From Candidatus Obscuribacterales bacterium (GTDB lineage Bacteria > Cyanobacteriota > Vampirovibrionia > Obscuribacterales > Obscuribacteraceae), in the NCBI GenBank assembly GCA_021732025.1, contig JAKFVU010000076.1, forward strand, positions 47,531 through 111,530: a DNA stretch of 64,000 bases, given 5' to 3'. Shown one piece after another: positions 26,751 to 36,104 of this stretch (within the stretch, counting starts at the first letter, position 1; each line of letters opens with the position of its first letter). Both the position numbers and the translations under genes were made by a program. The notes under the pieces are model-generated. The model was not told where the DNA came from. It ran no database searches and worked only from the letters and a program-made list of their open reading frames with translations.

Positions 26751-27331
26751 CTTAAATCATCCAGCGCTAAGTTGAGTTCAAGCACATTGACCCTCGGCTC
26801 CCCCAGAAAGCCCAACATTCTCTTTTCGGTGTGAGCCGAGACAAGTTTAGCAACCGCTTCTAATGGAAGCTCTCGGGCATGTGCTACCCGTGCTAATTGC
26901 AGGCTGGCGGCCTCAGGGCTTATGTCAGGATCTAAACCGCTACCAGAGGCAGTGACCAGATCTACTGGAATTTTTTTTGAATTGTCCCAGCCAGGATTGG
27001 CAGCCTTTATCGCTTTTACTCGATCGTTTACTGCAGCAATAAAATCTTTATTGGTAGGCCCTAAATTAGATCCGCTGGAGGCAGCGGCGTTATAGGCCGG
27101 TGATGTGGCCGACGGACGGGCCCAGAAGTACTTAGGCGATGTGAAATTCTGCCCAATCAGTTTTGAGCCAATCGCAATTCTCTGGCCCTCAACCTCCTTA
27201 AATACAATGCTGCCTTCAGCCTGATCTTTGAACAAGAGCTGAGCAGCACCAGTAACAAGGGCGGGATAAATCACTCCGGTGAGCACCGTGAGAATGAAGA
27301 ATAGAACTAGAGTTGGTCGAACAGCTGACAT
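26747..27331 (-). CDS. kdpC: K+-transporting ATPase subunit KdpC
   Basis: A 194-residue protein with one N-terminal membrane helix (about 5-28: TLVLFFILTVLTGVIYPAL) and a periplasmic domain. Family markers are IGQNFTSPKYFWARPSAT, AASSGSNLGPTN, DLVTASGSGLDPDISPEAA and the C-terminal GEPRVNVLELNLAL. KdpC stabilises the KdpFAB complex and raises ATP affinity. It starts nine bases after the kdpB stop and its own stop overlaps the kdpD start. Confidence 0.96.
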   Translation of the reverse strand: MSAVRPTLVLFFILTVLTGVIYPALVTGAAQLLFKDQAEGSIVFKEVEGQRIAIGSKLIGQNFTSPKYFWARPSATSPAYNAAASSGSNLGPTNKDFIAAVNDRVKAIKAANPGWDNSKKIPVDLVTASGSGLDPDISPEAASLQLARVAHARELPLEAVAKLVSAHTEKRMLGFLGEPRVNVLELNLALDDLR

Positions 27332-27340
27332 TTCATTTAC

Positions 27341-29419
27341 CTAGACGAGGTGCAAACTAGTGAGGATGATGTCGATCACCTTAATACCGATAAAGGGGGC
27401 GATAAGTCCTCCTATGCCATAGACCATGAGGTTATCGCGCAGGAGGCTTGAGGCACCGACTGCCCGGTAACGCACGCCCTTGAGCGCCAGCGGCAGCAAG
27501 AAGAGTATTATCAATGCATTGAAGATAACAGCCGAAAGAACTGCGCTCTCAGGGCTAGCAAGTTGCATGACGTTTAACTTGTTTAAAATTGGATAAGTGC
27601 TGGCAAAGGCAGCGGGAATAATTGCGAAATATTTGGCGACATCATTGGCAATACTGAATGTGGTGAGCGCACCACGTGTCATCAAAAGCTGCTTGCCTAT
27701 TTCGACAATTTCAATCAACTTGGTAGGGCTTGAGTCGAGGTCGACCATGTTGCAAGCTTCTTTGGCAGCCTGGGTACCCGTATTCATAGCTACTGCAACA
27801 TCGGCTTGAGCCAGAGCGGGCGCATCATTTGTACCGTCACCAGTCATGGCAACAAGTCGTCCACCCGCCTGCGCTTCTCTAATGAGCCGCAGCTTCTCTT
27901 CGGGTGTTGCTTGGGCTAAATAATCATCCACACCAGCTTCAGCGGCTATAGCAGCAGCTGTCAACGGATTATCACCAGTGATCATAACGGTTTTGATGCC
28001 CATTGCACGCAGCTCGGCAAAGCGCTCTTTAATTCCACCTTTGACGATATCTTTTAATTGCACGGCACCCATAACACGACCGCCGTCAGCCACCACCAGC
28101 GGGGTGCCACCTTCACGAGCAATTTTTGCCACCACCTCCCGCACCTCAGCAGGGTAGCTGCCTCCCTGCTCAGAAACGTAAGCTTCGATAGTATCAGCCG
28201 CGCCCTTGCGAATCTCTCTACCATCAAAGTCGACCCCACTCATTCTCGTCTGGGCGGAGAAGTTTATGAAAGTGGCACCAAGCTCCTGCATATTGTGCTC
28301 GCGAATGGAAAATTTTTGCTTAGCGAGCACAACGATGCTGCGCCCTTCAGGTGTCTCATCAGCAAGTGATGCTATTTGTGCTGCCTCTGCCAACTCAGCT
28401 TCACTCACTCCAGGAGCTGGTGCAAACAGAGTGGCCTGGCGGTTACCCATGGTAATGGTTCCAGTTTTATCGAGAAGTAGCATGTCCACATCACCGGCGG
28501 CTTCAACAGCGCGACCAGACATGGCAATGACATTGGCTCTAATGAGGCGATCCATTCCGGCGATGCCGATTGCTGAGAGCAGGCCGCCAATTGTAGTGGG
28601 AATAAGACAGACGAGCAATGCCACCAAGACAGTCAGTGTCACTGGATGGCCGCTATGCGAGACCGTTGCACTGTAGAGCGAAAATGGATAAAGCGTGAAT
28701 GTGACGAGCAAGAAAACTAAAGTCAGTGCGGCCAATAATATATTGAGAGCAATTTCGTTTGGTGTTTTCTGGCGCTTAGCGCCTTCCACCATTGAAATCA
28801 TCTTGTCGAGAAAAGTCTCACCAGGATTGGCAGTTATTTCTACAACCAGCCAATCAGACAGTACTCTGGTACCGCCAGTAACTGCACTACGGTCGCCTCC
28901 ACTTTCTCTAATAACTGGTGCACTTTCGCCAGTAATAGCACTCTCATCAACCGAGGCAACTCCTTCGATTACCTGACCATCACAGGGAATGATGTCACCA
29001 GCTTCGACAAGAACTATGTCACCCTTGCGCAAATCGCTAGATGTAATCTCAGTCACTTTCGCCGAGCGAGATGAATCGGCAAGCTTTTTTGCCACAATGT
29101 CTTTGCGAGAATTTCTCAAAGTATCTGCCTGGGCTTTGCCTCGGCCTTCAGCTACCGATTCGGCAAAGTTGGCAAACAGCACAGTGAACCATAGCCAAAC
29201 CGAAATAGAAAAAATGAACCAAGGTGAAGCTTCCGCCTGACCGGCCAGCGCTGCTATGAACAAAAGAGTAGTGAGGGCGCTACCGAGCTCGACAACCAAC
29301 ATAACAGGGTTACGCGCCTGCACCCTGGGGTCGAGCTTGCAGAATGAATCAATTACTGCAGTTCTCAATATCTGAGAATTGAACATTGACTTAGCATGAG
29401 TGCCCTTATAATTGTTCAT
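27341..29419 (-). CDS. kdpB: K+-transporting ATPase catalytic subunit KdpB
   Basis: A 692-residue P1A-type ATPase. The actuator motif is [15 protein letters not shown], the phosphorylation site [11 protein letters not shown] (near 310), the nucleotide-domain [18 protein letters not shown], and the hinge motifs [14 protein letters not shown] and [15 protein letters not shown]. The last three helices end [13 protein letters not shown]. It hydrolyses ATP to drive K+ uptake through KdpA. Its ribosome site GAAAGG lies in the last codons of kdpA, two bases before the start. Confidence 0.97.
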   Translation of the reverse strand: MNNYKGTHAKSMFNSQILRTAVIDSFCKLDPRVQARNPVMLVVELGSALTTLLFIAALAGQAEASPWFIFSISVWLWFTVLFANFAESVAEGRGKAQADTLRNSRKDIVAKKLADSSRSAKVTEITSSDLRKGDIVLVEAGDIIPCDGQVIEGVASVDESAITGESAPVIRESGGDRSAVTGGTRVLSDWLVVEITANPGETFLDKMISMVEGAKRQKTPNEIALNILLAALTLVFLLVTFTLYPFSLYSATVSHSGHPVTLTVLVALLVCLIPTTIGGLLSAIGIAGMDRLIRANVIAMSGRAVEAAGDVDMLLLDKTGTITMGNRQATLFAPAPGVSEAELAEAAQIASLADETPEGRSIVVLAKQKFSIREHNMQELGATFINFSAQTRMSGVDFDGREIRKGAADTIEAYVSEQGGSYPAEVREVVAKIAREGGTPLVVADGGRVMGAVQLKDIVKGGIKERFAELRAMGIKTVMITGDNPLTAAAIAAEAGVDDYLAQATPEEKLRLIREAQAGGRLVAMTGDGTNDAPALAQADVAVAMNTGTQAAKEACNMVDLDSSPTKLIEIVEIGKQLLMTRGALTTFSIANDVAKYFAIIPAAFASTYPILNKLNVMQLASPESAVLSAVIFNALIILFLLPLALKGVRYRAVGASSLLRDNLMVYGIGGLIAPFIGIKVIDIILTSLHLV

Positions 29420-29421
29420 AG

Positions 29422-31191
29422 CTACCTTTCAAAAGTCATCTGAAGTTGTTCGACCACAGGGCCCAACGCCAGCGAAGGCACGAAGGTTAAGCCTCCAAAA
29501 ATCATGACCACACCAATAAGCAGGGCGACAAATAGCCAATTGTCCGTGGCCATGGTGCCATTACCTGCTTCAATCTTTTTCTTGGCAGCAAGAGAACCAG
29601 CCAAGGCTAGCACCGGAATAGCCAGCATGTAACGGCCGACGAACATACTGACGCCAAGTGCATAGTTATAAAAGGGTGTATTGACACTCAGTCCGGCAAA
29701 GGCACTGCCATTATTATTCGAGGCTGAAGAAAAGGCGTAAAGTATCTCGCTGAAACCATGTGCACCGGGGTTAAGTACGGCAACTGTACCGGCGCTGACC
29801 GATACAGCCAGGGCCGTTCCAAGTAGCACCATCATTGGTGGAAAGAGAATAACGAGTGAGGCCATTTTGATTTCGTAGGCTTCAATCTTTTTACCTAAAT
29901 ACTCTGGTGTGCGCCCCACCATCAACCCGGCAATGAATACAGTAATGAGCGCAAATACCACCATGCCATACAAACCTGAGCCCACACCGCCGAAGACAAC
30001 TTCACCAAGCTGCATCAAGAGCATGGGCACGAGGCCGGCCATAGGCGTAAATGAATCGTGCATGGAGTTAACCGACCCGTTTGAGGCTGCGGTAGTTGCC
30101 ACCGCCCAAAGTGCAGAGTTGGCTACACCGAAGCGCACTTCTTTGCCTTCCATATTTCCGCCGCTATTAATATCACTGCTAAGTTGGTCGATACCAAGCG
30201 TCGTAAAGGCAGGATTACCCGCATTTTCAAAGCCATAGCAGACACTAAGAAGGAGCAAGAAAATAAAAGTCATGGCAGAAAGAAGTGCCAGACCATTCTT
30301 CTGGCTACCTACCATTTTGCCAAAAGTTTGACATAGGGCTGCAGGTATCAAAAGAATAGCGAGCATTTCGAGAAAATTACTGAGAGCACCTGAGTTCTCA
30401 AATGGATGACAGGAGTTGACGCCAAAAAATCCGCCGCCGTTAGTACCAAGTTGCTTAATGGCAATTTGCGACGCAACTGGCCCACGTGCCAGTTTTGCTA
30501 AATGACTACTATCAGTACTTTTATAATTTAGACTCAAGGCTTCCACTGGTTTATATTCGAGAGAGCCATTGAAGGTCTGCACCACTCCAAGTGAAACAAG
30601 TGTCAGCGCCAAGACAGTCGAAAGAGGTAACAATATAAATATGATCGATCGCACTAGATCGACAAAGAAGTTTCCTACCGAATCAGCTTGCTGCCGAGCA
30701 AAGGCCCGAATCAAGGCCACAAGAACTGTCATGCCAGCAGCAGCAGACAAAAAGTTTTGAGATGTGAGCGCCAGCATCTGAGTTAAATAACTCATTGTGG
30801 TCTCACCGCTGTAGCTCTGCCAATTAGTATTACTAGCAAAGCTTACTGCTGTATTGAAGGCACAGTCAGGTGAGACTCCAGATAGGTTTTCGGGATTGCC
30901 TGGCAAGAGAGGCTGTAGTCGCTGAATGGCATAAACAAAGAGCATACCGGCAGCATTAAAAATGAGAAAACACTGGGCATATGCAAACCATCCCATCTCA
31001 GCCGTGGCATCAATTCTAGCCAGACTATAGATTTTGCTCTCGCACCACAGCAAGCTATTTGTCACAGGATCTCGCGCTTGAGCTCCGACATTGCGGCTGT
31101 ATACCTGAGCCATATAATTGCCCAACGGAATTGCCAGGGCAATCAGCACGATGGTATATATTGACAGCTGTAGGACTCCGGTGGATATCAT
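29422..31191 (-). CDS. kdpA: K+-transporting ATPase channel subunit KdpA
   Basis: A 589-residue membrane protein related to the Trk/Ktr/HKT channel superfamily, with ten predicted helices. Selectivity-filter regions are visible as [44 protein letters not shown] and [11 protein letters not shown]. It is full length and intact. Its ATG overlaps the stop of kdpF by four bases, and kdpB follows after two bases. Confidence 0.97.
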   Translation of the reverse strand: MISTGVLQLSIYTIVLIALAIPLGNYMAQVYSRNVGAQARDPVTNSLLWCESKIYSLARIDATAEMGWFAYAQCFLIFNAAGMLFVYAIQRLQPLLPGNPENLSGVSPDCAFNTAVSFASNTNWQSYSGETTMSYLTQMLALTSQNFLSAAAGMTVLVALIRAFARQQADSVGNFFVDLVRSIIFILLPLSTVLALTLVSLGVVQTFNGSLEYKPVEALSLNYKSTDSSHLAKLARGPVASQIAIKQLGTNGGGFFGVNSCHPFENSGALSNFLEMLAILLIPAALCQTFGKMVGSQKNGLALLSAMTFIFLLLLSVCYGFENAGNPAFTTLGIDQLSSDINSGGNMEGKEVRFGVANSALWAVATTAASNGSVNSMHDSFTPMAGLVPMLLMQLGEVVFGGVGSGLYGMVVFALITVFIAGLMVGRTPEYLGKKIEAYEIKMASLVILFPPMMVLLGTALAVSVSAGTVAVLNPGAHGFSEILYAFSSASNNNGSAFAGLSVNTPFYNYALGVSMFVGRYMLAIPVLALAGSLAAKKKIEAGNGTMATDNWLFVALLIGVVMIFGGLTFVPSLALGPVVEQLQMTFER

Positions 31192-31280
31192 GAAAAACGC
31201 TCGGGAACAACCAAGGCAACCAGTAAATAAAACATAAGTGCAACGGCAAGCAGAGCTGCCACACAGTAAATAATTGTCAT
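31188..31280 (-). CDS. kdpF: KdpF, small stabilising subunit of Kdp ATPase
   Basis: A 30-codon ORF that begins at ATG 31280 and ends in a TGA overlapping the kdpA ATG (ATGA). The peptide is one hydrophobic helix (MTIIYCVAALLAVALMFYLL) followed by a short tail [10 protein letters not shown]. The ending matches KdpF proteins, which close in a similar Tyr-Leu...Ala-Leu...Glu-x-Phe pattern. KdpF lies at the interface of KdpA and KdpB and stabilises the complex. Position and sequence together make the call firm despite the short length. Confidence 0.85.
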   Translation of the reverse strand: MTIIYCVAALLAVALMFYLLVALVVPERFS

Positions 31281-31375
31281 AGCTTGACAGTCATCAAACT
31301 TCGACAACAATGTGTCAAAGTGAAAGCCCCCAGCCAGAGAACGGCGAAAGCAGCTAAAGCAAAAATGTCGTTCAT
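31277..31375 (-). CDS. 32-residue membrane peptide at head of kdp operon
   Basis: The ORF runs from ATG 31375 to a TGA at 31277 that overlaps the kdpF ATG by four bases. It has the strongest ribosome site of the operon, GGAGGT, about eight bases ahead of its start. The peptide is one hydrophobic helix (MNDIFALAAFAVLWLGAFTL) with a Cys-Cys-Arg tail. I recall short ORFs of this shape in front of kdpF in other bacteria, but I cannot name a family. It may help insert or couple translation of KdpF and KdpA. No other function can be assigned. Confidence 0.6.
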   Translation of the reverse strand: MNDIFALAAFAVLWLGAFTLTHCCRSLMTVKL

Positions 31376-31483
31376 ATCAGACCTCCGCATCTACCATCGA
31401 AATAGCCACTTCGCCTTTATTCCGATTAGCTCCTAACTGCAAAAAACACAACCGACTATAGCCACCGGCGAATCAAGAATGTA

Positions 31484-31705
31484 TCAAGATTGGTTTCTAA
31501 GCTTGTCCACAGCAGTCGGAACGAGATACAAACGCGCACGCTGACTCGTTTTAGACGCAAACCTTGGTTCATCAATAGTTTCTATAACAGCTGTATGTGA
31601 TTGCTTCGATTGAATTAGTCTTTCGACCTTTGTGAATACCCAATCCAAAGCATGGCCAAGCAGCCAGGCAATAAATAGAAGAGTCAAGATAAGTAAAATG
31701 TCCAT
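31484..31705 (-). CDS. Small membrane-anchored protein, unknown
   Basis: A 73-residue ORF with a hydrophobic N-terminal helix (about 3-24, MDILLILTLLFIAWLLGHAL) and a polar tail rich in Ser, Lys and Arg. Only a weak ribosome site (AAGG) is present. It lies about 110 bases upstream of the kdp operon on the same strand, so it may be transcribed with it. I do not recognise the family. The clean helix followed by a charged tail favours a real gene over chance. Confidence 0.45.
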   Translation of the reverse strand: MDILLILTLLFIAWLLGHALDWVFTKVERLIQSKQSHTAVIETIDEPRFASKTSQRARLYLVPTAVDKLRNQS

Positions 31706-31864
31706 ACTAATGCCTTGCTGTTGCTGACACTCATATCAAAGCGCTATGAACGTCAATGTCGCATTAATAAGGTGTAGATTCGCGTCAAGAAAGTGGCAAG
31801 ATGGAGTTAAGATTGCATTTATTGGCCATATAATAAACGCAGGCTAGTAGTACGGAGAACAACA

Positions 31865-32446
31865 TTGAAACGCTGTACATGGGCTGAAAGTAGCCCCCTC
31901 ATGGCTGAGTATCATGACAATGAATGGGGCGTACCTCTATATGATAGTGGCGCTTTGTTTGAAATGCTCATGCTCGAAGGCTTTCAGGCTGGCCTTTCGT
32001 GGAATACAGTGCTCAACAAAAGAAAGGCATTCCGTAAAGCCTTTAAAAATTTCGACGTAAAAAAAGTAGCCAAGTTTACAGAGGCCGATATCGAACGCCT
32101 GATGCAAGATGAAGGCATCATCAGAGCAAGAGCGAAAATCCTCGCCACTATTAATGGTGCCAAAGCTTATTTGGCTATTGAGAAAGAAGGAGAAGATTTC
32201 TCCAAATTTATTTGGGGTCTTGCAGGTGGGCAGCCGATTCAGAACGATGGTAAAGAGCGTATTATCACTTCTGAACTATCAGAGAAACTCTCAAAAGAGT
32301 TGAAGAAGCGCGGCTTCAAATTTGTAGGACCAGTAATAGTATATGCATATATGCAGGCAGTGGGCATCGTCAATGACCATGATGCTCACTGTTTTCGAAA
32401 ACCCCAATGCGCGGCGCTTGGCAAAAAGCGCTCAGCTCTCAAGTAA
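31865..32446 (+). CDS. tag: DNA-3-methyladenine glycosylase I
   Basis: A 193-residue protein starting at TTG 31865, with GGAGAA six bases upstream. It begins with RCTWA (a Cys zinc ligand) and YHDNEWGVPLYD, the Tag signature. The HhH-type body has GFQAGLSWNTVLNKRKAFR. The C-terminal GIVNDHDAHCF carries the remaining zinc His and Cys ligands. It removes 3-methyladenine from alkylated DNA. It meets the convergent hydrolase gene over a 15-base overlap at its 3' end. Confidence 0.95.
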   Translation: MKRCTWAESSPLMAEYHDNEWGVPLYDSGALFEMLMLEGFQAGLSWNTVLNKRKAFRKAFKNFDVKKVAKFTEADIERLMQDEGIIRARAKILATINGAKAYLAIEKEGEDFSKFIWGLAGGQPIQNDGKERIITSELSEKLSKELKKRGFKFVGPVIVYAYMQAVGIVNDHDAHCFRKPQCAALGKKRSALK

Positions 32447-33214
32447 GAATTTCAAAACCGCCTCATTTAAGTGCGAGGGAGTTGTGAAATTAACGTTGTG
32501 CGGCGCCCCTGAAATGATATGAGAGTGGCCATCAGGTAACAAACTAACAACTCTATCAATCCATTTTTTTGGCGCCAATGGGTCTTTCTCTCCACCAACG
32601 ACGAGTGTCTTGGTTGTGACTAAAGGAAGCCGCGGAAGGTAGTCATAATCAACCATAATTTGAGTTGTCTGCATTCCTCTCTTCCATCCCATTTCAGACA
32701 TGTCGCGCAGCAAGACGAACCCCATCAGTGGGTTTTCTCTAAATGCATCGCAAAACAATAAAAAGGCTTGTTCTCTCACTGTTGGGTGTGCAGGATCGGC
32801 TGTTGGTGCAGTAAGAATGAGTCTGTCGACAAGATCTGGCCGCATAATTGCCATCTCAGTAATAATTTCACAGCCATAGGAGTTAGCTAGCAGCCTAACT
32901 TTGGAGTGATAAAGGGTTTCTATCCAAGCGATTAGCGTCTTTGCTTGTTCAATTACTCCCAAGGCATTCATGGTTTTGCTACTGCGCCCGTGCCCGACCA
33001 GGTCGGGGACATATATCGGAAAATTGTCTGCAAGCAACTGCGCCACTGGCATTAGGTAGCGATGGGAGACAATTGCACCGTGCACCAACACAATTGGAAT
33101 TTCTGATTTATAGACACTTTTACCAGTGTTATGGTTGGCAACCAGCGAAAAGATCTCGTACTTTCCTGCCGCAGTAAAATTCTCGACAAATCCCGGCGGG
33201 ACACGATAGGCCAC
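32432..33214 (-). CDS. Alpha/beta-fold hydrolase
   Basis: A 260-residue single-domain enzyme. The oxyanion segment is VLVHGAIVSHRY, followed by VPDLVGHGRSS. The nucleophile elbow is LLANSYGCE (serine near residue 113). The acid/histidine region is VVGGEKDPLAPKKW and ISGAPHNVNF, so a Ser-Asp-His triad can be assigned. It has no signal peptide. The substrate cannot be named; the closest type is a small-ester or C-C-bond hydrolase. It is followed upstream on the same strand by the 116-residue membrane protein, with only 12 bases between them. Confidence 0.85.
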   Translation of the reverse strand: MAYRVPPGFVENFTAAGKYEIFSLVANHNTGKSVYKSEIPIVLVHGAIVSHRYLMPVAQLLADNFPIYVPDLVGHGRSSKTMNALGVIEQAKTLIAWIETLYHSKVRLLANSYGCEIITEMAIMRPDLVDRLILTAPTADPAHPTVREQAFLLFCDAFRENPLMGFVLLRDMSEMGWKRGMQTTQIMVDYDYLPRLPLVTTKTLVVGGEKDPLAPKKWIDRVVSLLPDGHSHIISGAPHNVNFTTPSHLNEAVLKFLLES

Positions 33215-33226
33215 GTAAGCTTCTAC

Positions 33227-33577
33227 CTACTTGCGATTAAGTACAGAATCTTGCATAAACGGAGTCATGTTTTCTTCGCGCTCACGGTCAGTCATTTTGC
33301 TTACATCAATAGGAGCAGACTTTACATGGGCTGAGTCCGACGATGGGCTAGTATCGGGGCCAGGGAAGCGGGCTTGAGAGCCAACACTCGGCTGAATTCC
33401 AGTACTGGCATGATTGCTATCGCTTTGTGATCGAGTATTCGTGAAAAGCATAAAGCCGGCAAAAAGAATGCTGATTGCAAATACTACGATAAAGACATTA
33501 GTCATCTTTGTGCCGCGTTCTTCATCGATATTTTGCTTCTTTTTGCCCGGCGCAGCGCGATTATCTAAACTGTTCAT
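33227..33577 (-). CDS. Hypothetical single-pass membrane protein
   Basis: A 116-residue protein with a charged cytoplasmic N-terminus rich in Lys, Asp and Glu, one membrane helix (about 26-45: TNVFIVVFAISILFAGFMLF) and a polar, Ser/Pro-rich exported tail with no cysteine. The AGAGG ribosome site is good. It lies 12 bases ahead of the alpha/beta hydrolase on the same strand, so the two are probably one operon. I do not recognise the family. Confidence 0.7.
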   Translation of the reverse strand: MNSLDNRAAPGKKKQNIDEERGTKMTNVFIVVFAISILFAGFMLFTNTRSQSDSNHASTGIQPSVGSQARFPGPDTSPSSDSAHVKSAPIDVSKMTDREREENMTPFMQDSVLNRK

Positions 33578-33637
33578 TGGATCAACCTCTTAAAGTCTTT
33601 TGCATTCGTGCGCTCAAGCCGACGTGAGGAGACCCAT

Positions 33638-33712
33638 ATGGTTCCCAAACCGTCCGGTTCGTCCCAATTTGAATGCCGGAAGCAAGAAAATCCTCAAGAC
33701 AGAAACCTATAA
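33638..33712 (+). CDS. Possible 24-residue ORF or leader peptide
   Basis: A GAGGAG ribosome site (about 33626-33631) sits six bases before ATG 33638. The reading frame is 24 codons long, ends in TAA and gives a Pro/Gln/Asn-rich polar peptide. It lies in the otherwise empty 185-base gap between two divergent genes and before the SAF-domain gene. No family is recognised. It may be a leader ORF or chance; only the strength of the ribosome site supports it. Confidence 0.25.
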   Translation: MVPKPSGSSQFECRKQENPQDRNL

Positions 33713-33774
33713 CGCATTGCTGTTCACTCGAGTTCTCAGTAAAATCAGACTAGCATCCGAGGGTGGAACTTCAA

Positions 33775-34155
33775 ATGGGTATGGCTGGCATATTTAAGTC
33801 CAACATTTTCGTTGGCATCACGAGTGCATGTCTTGCTGGAACTGCAGTCTATTACTTTTGTGAAGAGAGGAGCCGAAACCTAGCTCGAGAAGCAGCTCTA
33901 CATTCTGGTTTCGACAGAAAGATTCCTGAAGTCTATTGCACTAAAGATATCGCGCTTGGCACAGTCATTAGCTTTGATGATGTCAACACCAGATTAATAG
34001 AATATAGTCGGTATCCTGCTAACGGTTTTGATTGTCAGGCAGGTGTCGTTGGGCGGAAAATTCTGCGTGCGAAAAAGAAAGGCCAATATATTGACCATGC
34101 CGATTTTGGAATCTTTCGTCCTGTTATTATGGATTCGGAAGTAACGCTGCCGTAA
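33775..34155 (+). CDS. SAF-domain membrane protein, CpaB/RcpC-like
   Basis: About 126 residues. I prefer ATG 33775, with GAGGGTGG upstream, over the in-frame GTG 33763. One N-terminal membrane helix (SNIFVGITSACLAGTAVYYF) is followed by a periplasmic SAF fold: VYCTKDIALGTVISFDDVN, then GRKILRAKKKGQYI. The pattern of two beta-hairpins with a Gly-x-x-Ile step is that of the N-terminal half of CpaB/RcpC, a periplasmic part of the Tad pilus system. The usual second half is missing, so it is a mini form. The Tad-like genes are 26 kb away, so the link is inference. Confidence 0.6.
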   Translation: MGMAGIFKSNIFVGITSACLAGTAVYYFCEERSRNLAREAALHSGFDRKIPEVYCTKDIALGTVISFDDVNTRLIEYSRYPANGFDCQAGVVGRKILRAKKKGQYIDHADFGIFRPVIMDSEVTLP

Positions 34156-34280
34156 GACAAATGGGCACCAGAACTGATTACCAACATGAACGCATAACAA
34201 CGTGTGTGGATACAGCAGAAGGTACAACGCTCTAAAATTGTTGCCTAAAAACAAAACTGCCTCTCGCTAAAGAAAGGCTG

Positions 34281-36104
34281 TTACCGGCTGGGCGTCACCG
34301 TATGTGGCAATTGCGCCCAGAGCACGAGATCTTGCTCTTCTTGAGCAACACCGCACGTGCCACCGAAGCTGAGCAAAATTGCCTGAGCAAGGGGTAGAGC
34401 CAAACCTAAAGTAAACGGCACAGCTTGGAAGGGTTCGAAAATAGCCTCTAATTGTTCATCTGTCATTTGTAACTTCGCAATGCGCCAATCAACTGTTACC
34501 TCTGTTACGGCAGCATCTAAAGACACTACAACCTTAACGGTATCGCGATTACAAAGGCGAATTGCACTTCCTAGAACCTTCGTCAAAGCTTGGCTGAGAC
34601 GATCTTTGTCAGCTTGAACTGCAATTTCTTGAGGGCACCCCTCAAAGACTACGCTGACACCGAGTTCCTCTGCCAGTTGTGCGCAAGAGTCAACGGCGCC
34701 ATCTATCAGATCTTCAAGAACAACCTTAGTTGGACGCATCTCCAGTTGCCCTGCTTTCAATTTCTCTAAGTCGAGCAAATCGTTAATCAGAGTTATTAGC
34801 TCTTCTACTTGTATCTCAGCTAACTTAGTTTGATCAATCACAGCTGGGCTAAACTGACCATATACTCCCAAAGGCAACATGTGAAAGAAACCAGCTACAG
34901 ATGTTAGCGGCGTGCGCAAATCATGACTTACCATGGCAACAAAAGCAGCTTTCATCTTCTCTATTTCGTGTTTTTCACTGATATCAATAACGGTGGCTAA
35001 CCTCTTTGAGGTTTCGAAATTAAAATCGCTAAGCGAAAACTCGACCGGTAACGAAGAGCCACTTTTCTTTCGTGCTAACAGTTCAACAGGCCCTTCGATA
35101 ACTGAGGTGTCAGAGAGGGGTTCGGAGTGCACGCCTGTAGTGGTGAACACTCCGCTCAAGCTTGTTTGAACCAATTCGCCACTATTATATTCAAGCAGTG
35201 CCTCAAGTGATTTATTAGCATAATCAATTTTTGCTTCGTCATCACACTCGTCTACTAACATTAGGCCAATAGGCATTTGATCAATAATAGTTTGAATCTG
35301 CTCGGTGCTGGCCCGCACCAAGTGCTCCTCTTCTTGCAGGGCGTGCGACATTTCATGAAAGGCTTCATCAATGGCTGCGATCTCATCATCACCTGACAAT
35401 GGCACTCGTAAATTTTTTCTATCTCGCAGACGTTCGGCATTGTCGCTGACAATTTCTAGACGCGAAGTAATACTGCGTAAGAACCAGGCAACTAGTATAA
35501 ATGCGACAATAATATTGAGAACAATGCCACCAGCTAGTAGCCAGCGAGTGCGCACTCTTTGCAGTTTTATAGCTACTGGGCTGGCACTTTCAATTTGCTT
35601 TTCAGCATCGAGAAACTGCACAAGATTACCGCTGACTTCTTGCAATTCTAGCCGCATTTTAGATTTAAGCTTCTGACCATACTTGGCCACAGCAAGTTCA
35701 CTTTCACTGTCACTCTTAGATTTGAGTATGGCGAATAATCGCAAGCTAGAAGTAACGCTGTCTTCAATCCTTTCAAAGAGCTTATATTGCTCACTGTCTT
35801 TTCGCAGCTGCTCTTTTGTCCATTTGATCTTTCGCAGCAGCTCGGCACTCTTTTCTTGATACTTGGCCAAAGCAACGAGATCGCGCTTAAGAGCATACTT
35901 GGCGACATTGTCACCTGCTTCAAAGAATATTTTGAGCAAACCACTAGCGGTGCTGACAATCTCTTTAGCTGTCTGCTGACGAGCAGATTCTCTATCTGCT
36001 TCAATGAGAAGTGCTGCATAGCAGCCAACAAATATAAGCTCAAAAAGAAGTAGCAGACCTATTACAAGAATTCCTTTAACTTGAAGACTAAGAGACGAAT
36101 TCAT
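34281..36104 (-). CDS. Sensor histidine kinase with degenerate ATP-binding domain
   Basis: A 607-residue protein with two membrane helices (about 10-33 and 186-208) flanking a helical extracellular sensor, a HAMP domain and a PAS domain (about 270-370). The phosphoacceptor box MVSHDLRTPLTSVAGF (H394) is canonical. The HATPase part is not: the N box reads KVLGSAIRLCNR, losing the metal-ligand asparagine. The DxGxG loop is DWRIAKL, and the G2 lid is TLGLALPLAQAI. ATP binding by this subunit is unlikely. A GGAGG ribosome site lies in the end of the upstream kinase gene, and the genes overlap by four bases. It is paralogous to the next kinase. No response regulator is nearby. Confidence 0.85.
   Translation of the reverse strand: MNSSLSLQVKGILVIGLLLLFELIFVGCYAALLIEADRESARQQTAKEIVSTASGLLKIFFEAGDNVAKYALKRDLVALAKYQEKSAELLRKIKWTKEQLRKDSEQYKLFERIEDSVTSSLRLFAILKSKSDSESELAVAKYGQKLKSKMRLELQEVSGNLVQFLDAEKQIESASPVAIKLQRVRTRWLLAGGIVLNIIVAFILVAWFLRSITSRLEIVSDNAERLRDRKNLRVPLSGDDEIAAIDEAFHEMSHALQEEEHLVRASTEQIQTIIDQMPIGLMLVDECDDEAKIDYANKSLEALLEYNSGELVQTSLSGVFTTTGVHSEPLSDTSVIEGPVELLARKKSGSSLPVEFSLSDFNFETSKRLATVIDISEKHEIEKMKAAFVAMVSHDLRTPLTSVAGFFHMLPLGVYGQFSPAVIDQTKLAEIQVEELITLINDLLDLEKLKAGQLEMRPTKVVLEDLIDGAVDSCAQLAEELGVSVVFEGCPQEIAVQADKDRLSQALTKVLGSAIRLCNRDTVKVVVSLDAAVTEVTVDWRIAKLQMTDEQLEAIFEPFQAVPFTLGLALPLAQAILLSFGGTCGVAQEEQDLVLWAQLPHTVTPSR

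Noticed and set aside
31055..31264. 69-residue hydrophobic minus-strand ORF over the kdpA/kdpF junction
   Set aside because: It is an out-of-frame reading of kdpF and kdpA; both real frames have firm family support.
33600..33797. 65-residue plus-strand ORF with many Asn, Pro and Arg
   Set aside because: No ribosome site, no motif, and it overlaps the start of the SAF-domain gene.
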